Origin: an uncultured Bacillaceae bacterium
GTDB lineage: Bacteria; Bacillota; Bacilli; Bacillales; Alkalibacillaceae
Assembly (NCBI GenBank): GCA_937958375.1
Contig: CALGNY010000272.1
Coordinates: forward strand, 1-10,489
Direction of reading: 5' to 3'
Length of the DNA stretch: 10,489 bases
Translations under genes and position numbers: made by a program
Shown here: in pieces, positions 6,192 through 10,489 of the stretch
Numbering within the stretch: the stretch's first letter is position 1
Layout of the letters: every line of letters starts with the position of its first letter
Notes under the pieces: model-generated
Told to the model about the DNA's origin: nothing
Database searches by the model: none
The model's input: the letters and a program-made list of their open reading frames with translations, nothing else

Positions 6192-6295
6192 TGGGTTATC
6201 CCCTTATTGAAGGAACAAATGTTATGAAACTCCCTTCCTTTCTGGTGCTACCAGATGAAGTGTTCGCGGATACAAAGCGGATGCTTCTTTTTTTT
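6180..6295 (+). ncRNA. Putative structured leader / small RNA upstream of ygaE
   Basis: About 115 bases between a promoter and a strong terminator. It has two C-rich unpaired stretches (ATCCCCTTATT and ACTCCCTTCC), a 6-bp hairpin TCTGGT-GCT-ACCAGA (6241-6255) and the terminator hairpin (6257-6287). Exclusive pairings can be drawn: GAAGG (6209-6213) with CCTTC (6233-6237), or CTTC (6234-6237) with GAAG (6257-6260), which would disrupt the terminator. It matches no T-box or riboswitch consensus I know. It could be an attenuator for ygaE, or a free sRNA whose C-rich motifs pair with ribosome sites, as known for Gram-positive sRNAs. A 42-codon ORF (6224-6352) overlaps it. Confidence 0.5.
6257..6295 (+). 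terminator. Intrinsic terminator ahead of ygaE
   Basis: GAAGTGTTCGC (6257-6267) pairs with GCGGATGCTTC (6277-6287) over 11 consecutive positions (three G-U pairs) around a 9-base loop, followed by eight T (6288-6295). It ends the upstream transcript 90 bases before ygaE, so ygaE depends on read-through or its own promoter. Confidence 0.85.
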
Positions 6296-6303
6296 GCTAT
6301 AAT
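6295..6303 (+). promoter_or_regulatory. Extended -10 promoter for ygaE
   Basis: TGCTATAAT, a perfect extended -10 (TGnTATAAT), begins on the last T of the terminator tract. No good -35 is present at 17 bp (it would fall in the terminator stem), but extended -10 promoters can work without one. The start would be near 6310. Confidence 0.5.
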
Positions 6304-6385
6304 GAATAGAATAGGACAAGATGTTTCCGCAAGTGATATAAGGGAACGGTAATCTCAGATAGGTTAGATGAAGGTAGGTGGAGAT

Positions 6386-7441
6386 ATGAAATTAGGGGCG
6401 CGAGCATTCAAAACGGGTCTGGCCATCATGATCACGATGTATGTCGCTGGTCTGTTCAATTTTGAAGCAGGCTTTTTTGCCGGTACGATTGCTGCGGCAA
6501 CTTCACTCCAACCATCGATTTACCGGTCATTTCAGACGATGGCCGAGCAAATCCAAGCCAATATTTTGGGTGCTGGGATTGCAATCTTCCTCGTGTTGAC
6601 CGCAGGAAATGAACCATTCTTGATCGGGGCCGGTATTGTGCTTGTCATAGGGCTTTGTACGCTTTTCAAGATGAAGGAAGATACAACATTTATCGCGATC
6701 ATCGCGGTGATTGCACTGATGATGGATTCATCCGGCATGCCTTACATGGAATTTGCGGGAATCCGCTTCTCGTCAATCTTAATCGGTATTTTGGCTGCCT
6801 TCGTCGTGAACCTTGCGTTCTTGCCACCAAAATATGAGACGCAATTATTTCATCAAATCAACAAACTCACCACCGACCTTTTGCAGTGGGTTCGTGTGAC
6901 CACACGACACCTTGCCGATCAACCGGCTATGAAAATAGAAATTGAGAAATTAAACACGGAACTATGGCAGTTGGAAAACACGTATCTTTTATTTTCTGAA
7001 GAGCGGGTTTATTCAAGAACGAAAGGAATCGAACGGGCGAGAAAGCTTGTCGTTTTCCGTTCACTGATCTCCTTAAGCCGGAAGTCATTCGATCTTTTGA
7101 CGACCCTTCACCGGATGGATTATGATATCGAACATATTTCAAAAGATGTCAGCAGGCGGATTTTGAAAGAGGTTGATAAGGTGTTGCATACACACGAAAA
7201 ATTGATGCTCCTCTACCAAGGCCGAATTCGTGCGAAAGATGCAGACCCGCTTCACAACGTATCCAAGCCTGACGTCAAAAAGTTGATTGAAGAATTGATC
7301 GATTATTATGATGAAGGAGACGAAGAGGCTCGGCTCAAGCTCATCCCTCTCGCCTCCATGCTTTATGACTATCATGAGGAAATGATGCACTGCAAAACTT
7401 TGATGAAAAGTTATTTAGGTAAAACAAGTGATAATGAGTAG
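6386..7441 (+). CDS. ygaE: Aromatic acid exporter family protein YgaE
   Basis: 351-residue membrane protein of the ArAE/FUSC superfamily, proposed to export aromatic acids; no substrate is established for this member. The N-terminal half carries about six hydrophobic segments (roughly 8-24, 26-42, 58-73, 77-94, 101-114, 125-147), starting MKLGARAFKTG, typical of the family. The second half (about 150-345) is a soluble, helix-rich, charged domain like the ArAE_1 C-terminal region. The start is ATG 6386, with AGG in GGTAGGTGG 7 bases upstream; an in-frame ATG at 6368 adds six residues not typical of the family. Same place as B. subtilis ygaE beside gsaB. Expression is probably governed by the CodY-like boxes, RNA leader and second promoter upstream. 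The stop codon lies inside the terminator stem. Confidence 0.9.
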   Translation: MKLGARAFKTGLAIMITMYVAGLFNFEAGFFAGTIAAATSLQPSIYRSFQTMAEQIQANILGAGIAIFLVLTAGNEPFLIGAGIVLVIGLCTLFKMKEDTTFIAIIAVIALMMDSSGMPYMEFAGIRFSSILIGILAAFVVNLAFLPPKYETQLFHQINKLTTDLLQWVRVTTRHLADQPAMKIEIEKLNTELWQLENTYLLFSEERVYSRTKGIERARKLVVFRSLISLSRKSFDLLTTLHRMDYDIEHISKDVSRRILKEVDKVLHTHEKLMLLYQGRIRAKDADPLHNVSKPDVKKLIEELIDYYDEGDEEARLKLIPLASMLYDYHEEMMHCKTLMKSYLGKTSDNE

Positions 7442-7473
7442 CTTTCCGACAACTGGATGGCTACTCATTTTTT
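7433..7473 (+). terminator. Intrinsic terminator of ygaE
   Basis: AATGAGTAGC (7433-7442) pairs with GCTACTCATT (7460-7469). TCC/GGA within the loop can extend the stem, and a six-T tract (7468-7473) follows. The TAG stop of ygaE is part of the stem. On the minus strand no T-tract follows, so it probably acts one way only. Confidence 0.85.
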
Positions 7474-7483
7474 GAACTTGCAA

Positions 7484-7984
7484 TCAAACGACAAACACCA
7501 AAATCGCTGCGAACAATGCAGTGATCGCAAAAGCACGTTCAATTTGTATTTCTGCCGAAACGGTACGGTCGGAAAACTTGTGCACGCCAGCGATCATCAA
7601 TAACTGAAACAGAAAAATGAAATAATACAGAATTACATAGAAAATAACTCGATTGGCACCGGTTAACGGATATAGAAAGTCATTTTCAAAAAGAAGAATC
7701 AACCCGATAAACGACAGGATGAACCAAACGAAAATGATTCCGAGCATCTTTTTCCATGCCGGGTGTTTCAGGAATGTGTCACTTTTCTTCGTCTGAAACA
7801 AAAAGATTAAACTGATGAGCCCACTCAAAACCAAAAAGCCAAACAGAATCAATAATTGTGAACTAAAAAAACCTGTTGAATCCCCTGGTTGCACCGCAAA
7901 ATCAATTCCCATGGCTTCAAAGATCATGGCTCCAATAATTAATGCGATACATACAAGGAGCTGATAGCCTGTCCATTTATTCAA
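7484..7984 (-). CDS. Five-helix membrane protein of unknown family
   Basis: 166 residues, not recognised. Five hydrophobic segments (about 7-26, 41-63, 80-99, 111-133, 148-166) with short loops, a basic cytoplasmic-type stretch (KKSDTFLKHPAWKK, 66-79) between the second and third, and an end directly after the last helix. No catalytic motif is visible. The start is TTG 7982-7984: there is no earlier start codon, and AAGGAT, which overlaps the stop region of the upstream gene, places AGGA 7 bases before it. Four bases separate it from the DUF4129 gene stop, so it is the last gene of that operon and probably acts with the DUF58/DUF4129 proteins in the membrane. Converges on ygaE. Confidence 0.85.
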   Translation of the reverse strand: MNKWTGYQLLVCIALIIGAMIFEAMGIDFAVQPGDSTGFFSSQLLILFGFLVLSGLISLIFLFQTKKSDTFLKHPAWKKMLGIIFVWFILSFIGLILLFENDFLYPLTGANRVIFYVILYYFIFLFQLLMIAGVHKFSDRTVSAEIQIERAFAITALFAAILVFVV

Positions 7985-7988
7985 AAAA

Positions 7989-9191
7989 TCATCCTTTTCC
8001 CCGAGTTAATGTCTGTTTAAGTGTTGTAAGGTTTTCTTTAAAGGAGTCTACTTCGGTTACTTCACGTTCTCCATAACGGACCTTTTCATATTGAGCGAGC
8101 ACCTCATCCCGAAGCTTCCCAATAATGCCTCTTCGATCTAGCCACTCTTCAATGGTCTCATCTTGATAACGTCCTCTTCCTTGGTCTGCTGCCCATTTTT
8201 CCAATTGATAATAAGCTTTCCGGACCGCGTTTTTCGGTGGCTTGCTTCGGTTCCGTTTCCATAATCGATGTTCCGTCGTTTTATTTTTCTCCATATGGAT
8301 TGGGTCTTCTTGAACTCTTTCTTCATAGCCCACCAATTTTTTGCGATATTTATAAAATAGGTACAATAAAAATAGAACCATCGCGATACCGATCCCAATC
8401 AAAAACCAATGGATATAGTGAGCGAGGAAACTTGTATCCACCTCGCGTTGATCAGCTGCCCCCCATTCCATTGAATCTTCTTCCGGAGTAACAGGATTTT
8501 CAGGTGGGTCAATCGAAATCCATTCGGCCAAATTAAAGATCGGCGAAAATAGCCATGATATGGCCTGAACGATTCCATACAAGGCGTAACCGAACAGCCA
8601 TTTGAAATACGGATAACTGACCGTCAGCAAATAGGTTCCGACGAACAACATGACTCCTATCGAAACGAACCAAGCCGTTTTTTTCGATTTCACACTGCCA
8701 AAGCCTTCCGGGTCACTCACAAAATATAAAATCAAGCGTCCGAGGAAGAAAACAAAAATAAAGCATGCAGCAAGAATCAAATAATAATTCGCAAACTCAA
8801 AATTACTCAAGACTGAATTAAGGTATGCCACAATACTGATTGCCATCGTAACGACAAAAATCACTTCTTCGTTCTCTTGGTTCGGTTTCAAAAAACGACT
8901 TTCTAATCGAGCCGTCAGGACACCACTGATCAACAGTGTTTGGTAAATATCAAAACCGAGCAACCAAGTTACTGCAGCCACGATTGGCAAAGCGAAAGGT
9001 AAAAAAGACTTTCTCAGTCGCTTAAATAACAAGAAGGAAATGAGATAAGCCAACAGTGCAACCAAGAGGAATTTCGGTAGGGATGCCTCGATCCCTCGCG
9101 GAACGCTGATGGCAAAAATGACAATCCACAACAGAAAAACTTCAAGGATGTATTGATAAAGTTGAAGGTAGCGACTAGGCAAGTGTTCCAT
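7989..9191 (-). CDS. Multi-spanning membrane protein with C-terminal DUF4129 domain
   Basis: 400 residues. Hydrophobic helices fill the first 210 residues or so (about 12-30, 38-56, 66-100, 112-128, 138-160, 173-190 and nearby). A mostly extracytoplasmic stretch with acidic DPPENPVTPEEDS follows, then one more helix (about 264-285), a basic cytoplasmic linker and the DUF4129 domain (about 321-395). Domain marks are AYYQLEKW, DETIEEWLDRRG and YEKVRYGE. DUF4129 usually ends TgpA/YebA-type transglutaminase-like proteins; here the core with its Cys-His-Asp triad is absent from the linker. The start is ATG 9189-9191, with AAGGGGG 9 bases upstream, overlapping the DUF58 gene by 17 bases; a longer frame to 9272 lies within that gene. 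Function unknown; envelope-related by association. Confidence 0.88.
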   Translation of the reverse strand: MEHLPSRYLQLYQYILEVFLLWIVIFAISVPRGIEASLPKFLLVALLAYLISFLLFKRLRKSFLPFALPIVAAVTWLLGFDIYQTLLISGVLTARLESRFLKPNQENEEVIFVVTMAISIVAYLNSVLSNFEFANYYLILAACFIFVFFLGRLILYFVSDPEGFGSVKSKKTAWFVSIGVMLFVGTYLLTVSYPYFKWLFGYALYGIVQAISWLFSPIFNLAEWISIDPPENPVTPEEDSMEWGAADQREVDTSFLAHYIHWFLIGIGIAMVLFLLYLFYKYRKKLVGYEERVQEDPIHMEKNKTTEHRLWKRNRSKPPKNAVRKAYYQLEKWAADQGRGRYQDETIEEWLDRRGIIGKLRDEVLAQYEKVRYGEREVTEVDSFKENLTTLKQTLTRGKG

Positions 9192-10371
9192 GACGTATCG
9201 CCCCCTTCCGTGTAAGTCCCTCTGCATCCAAATGATGTACGCGGGCGCCTTTTCGTTCAAACAGTTGTGCATGCATAGAATCTAGCTGATCGGCTGTTTC
9301 CACAAATATCACGTCAGTAGGAATTTGTTCTTTTCTTAAGATGATCCCAAGTAGCCGCTCATATGGAATCGTGAACGTCCCACCTTCGACACGAGCCAAT
9401 AATTCCAATGTCGTGCCAAGCTGTTTGCGGCCGATCCCTTCTGACAAATGAATATAAGGTGCTTGGTTCAGTGACGGGATATTGATAAAAAACGAATAAG
9501 CAATCCCTTCTCTCGCTGCTACGTACACCATATAGGTCAGCTTCTTGATCATCTCTTCAAACGCTTCTTCGTCATTTCTATGTACTTTGATATTCAAAAT
9601 AAACATCCACGAAATATGTCCGACATTTTCATCGACCTTCACTTGCAAGTCGCCCTCTTTCGCACTTGCCTTCCAATGAATCCGATTGAATGGATCCCCT
9701 GCCATATATGGCCGTGTACTGATTGTCCGCGTTCGGTCGATATATAAAGACTGGCGTGTCGGGTGTTCCCCTTTTCCCTTTGGTTTTATCTCATCCATTC
9801 CCGGAAAAACACTTTGCTCCGGATAGACGAGAACTTCTAACAAATTGATATTTTCAACAGTTAAGTAAATCCGATTGAGGTTAAAGGGATTTGTGACACT
9901 GATTTCAAGGGAGCGAATTTTTGAAATTCCACGGTGCTTCGCCGTAAAGGGTAGCCGGATTTTCTTTTCCTCCCAGAACAGCAAGCTGAAGGGCCTTTCG
10001 ATAAATGTCCGATTTCGTCGCCTATGTGTTTTTCCTGAAGCTAGCTCAATGGCATCATCCAACTCGAGTGAGAGCGTAGCCAATAAAAGCGGCAGAATTC
10101 CCTTTTGTCGAATCACAATCTCGATTTCACCCTCATCACCCGGATCCATTCGCTGCTGTGTGCGTGCCGTATCAATTTCCAGGAAATCATCGACATGCTT
10201 TTCATAAAAACGGCCGATAACATAAATCACAACGAGCAACAAAGCAATAAAGATCAATAAAAAGGTATTACTGATCGGGCTGATAACCAAGCCGAGAAGC
10301 AATAAAAGGATTGATCCAACCACAAATGGCCGAGACACATGATTCTCATGCAGGGATTTCTTAAAACGCAT
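9175..10371 (-). CDS. DUF58 domain protein, membrane anchored
   Basis: 398 residues. Two adjacent N-terminal helices (about 14-31 and 34-53) anchor a soluble domain. The DUF58 signature RPYMAGDPFNRIHWKASAK is at 220-238, followed by GDLQVK. DUF58 proteins have a vWA-like fold and usually work with a MoxR-type AAA+ ATPase and a transglutaminase/DUF4129 protein (B. subtilis yeaC-yeaD-yebA is such a set). The start is ATG 10369-10371, because GAAGG is about 9 bases upstream; ATGs at 10375-10377 and 10378-10380 are too close to it. First gene of the operon and overlapping the next by 17 bases. No MoxR gene is immediately upstream, since a promoter lies there. Confidence 0.92.
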   Translation of the reverse strand: MRFKKSLHENHVSRPFVVGSILLLLLGLVISPISNTFLLIFIALLLVVIYVIGRFYEKHVDDFLEIDTARTQQRMDPGDEGEIEIVIRQKGILPLLLATLSLELDDAIELASGKTHRRRNRTFIERPFSLLFWEEKKIRLPFTAKHRGISKIRSLEISVTNPFNLNRIYLTVENINLLEVLVYPEQSVFPGMDEIKPKGKGEHPTRQSLYIDRTRTISTRPYMAGDPFNRIHWKASAKEGDLQVKVDENVGHISWMFILNIKVHRNDEEAFEEMIKKLTYMVYVAAREGIAYSFFINIPSLNQAPYIHLSEGIGRKQLGTTLELLARVEGGTFTIPYERLLGIILRKEQIPTDVIFVETADQLDSMHAQLFERKGARVHHLDAEGLTRKGAIRHGTLA

Positions 10372-10409
10372 ACGCATCATCCTTCTACGGTTGTGGTGAC
10401 TTTTTCCCT

Positions 10410-10439
10410 ACTATACCATAATTTCGTTTATTTCTGAAA
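10410..10439 (-). promoter_or_regulatory. Promoter of DUF58-DUF4129 operon (extended -10)
   Basis: On the minus strand, TGGTATAGT gives an extended -10 (TATAGT at 10410-10415). The -35 is TTTCAG (10434-10439) at 18 bp, which is weak. The start near 10403 leaves about 32 bases to the ATG at 10371. The remaining bases to the right edge hold no feature I can name. Confidence 0.6.
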
Positions 10440-10442
10440 ATT
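10428..10442 (-). promoter_or_regulatory. CodY-like box over the DUF58 operon -35
   Basis: The minus strand reads AATTTTCAGAAATAA, identical to the CodY consensus AATTTTCWGAAAATT over its first 12 positions and differing in the last three. It overlaps the -35 region, consistent with repression. A single site of this quality can arise by chance in AT-rich DNA. Confidence 0.4.
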
Positions 10443-10489
10443 GATTTGCAATTTGGGTTGTTGGCGTCCGCTCAGCGACATTTGGACCT

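Noticed and set aside
6180..6295. T-box, preQ1, purine or ZTP riboswitch
   Set aside because: None of the conserved core motifs of these classes could be found in the leader.
6992..7006. CodY-like TTTTCTGAAG inside ygaE
   Set aside because: Lies in coding sequence with about 11/15 matches; explained by codons.
8138..8398. 86-codon ORF inside the DUF4129 gene in another frame
   Set aside because: Same-strand frame shadow; the DUF4129 frame has recognisable domain sequence throughout.
10440..10489. Open frame on the minus strand at the right edge as the C-terminus of a MoxR gene
   Set aside because: Under 25 codons, no family motif seen, and it runs into a promoter; cannot be supported.

Overview
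The window reads as chromosomal DNA of a low-to-moderate-GC Firmicute of the family Bacillaceae. The best evidence is near full-length resemblance of several products to Bacillus proteins (YgzB, PerR, YgaF/Bcp, the second glutamate-1-semialdehyde aminotransferase GsaB, YgaE). The gene neighbourhood also matches: rRNA operon, ygzB, perR, bcp, hemL2/gsaB and ygaE lie together in B. subtilis too. The mix of paralogues suggests a genus outside the B. subtilis group, but the genus cannot be fixed from this sequence. No transposon, phage, CRISPR array or tRNA was seen.

Layout. Bases 1-212 are the promoter region and leader of an rRNA operon leaving the left edge on the minus strand: tandem P1/P2 promoters and a boxA-like leader, with 16S rRNA expected just outside. 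Bases 323-889 (-) encode a membrane-anchored protein resembling DUF6241 families. ygzB (+) and perR (-) converge on a shared bidirectional terminator (1520-1550). perR has a sigma-A promoter and a near-consensus Per box over its start point. Next comes a minus-strand operon: peroxiredoxin bcp, then a D-2-hydroxyacid dehydrogenase, then a PduO-type cobalamin adenosyltransferase. The last two are one base apart. A small K+ channel gene (-) and hemL2 (+) diverge from a short intergenic region.

The most intriguing stretch is 6103-6385, between hemL2 and ygaE. It holds three CodY-like palindromes spaced about 30 bp apart over a promoter. A C-rich, foldable transcript follows, ending in a strong intrinsic terminator. 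Its short stems can be drawn as mutually exclusive anti-antiterminator, antiterminator and terminator. An extended -10 promoter sits directly after the terminator, then ygaE (aromatic acid exporter family). This may be an undescribed attenuator or a small RNA.

Bases 7484-10371 (-) form a tight three-gene membrane operon: a DUF58 protein, a multi-spanning DUF4129 protein that lacks the usual transglutaminase core, and a five-helix protein of unknown family. The operon has its own extended -10 promoter, with another CodY-like box over the -35 region. No MoxR-type ATPase gene is visible inside the window. The last ~45 bases (10443-10489) are too short to assign.

Together the genes cover peroxide sensing and detoxification (PerR, Bcp), tetrapyrrole and cobalamin chemistry (HemL, adenosyltransferase), ion and aromatic-acid transport, and a probable envelope-related DUF58/DUF4129 module. 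Possible CodY control of the two right-hand units is inference from motif matches only.
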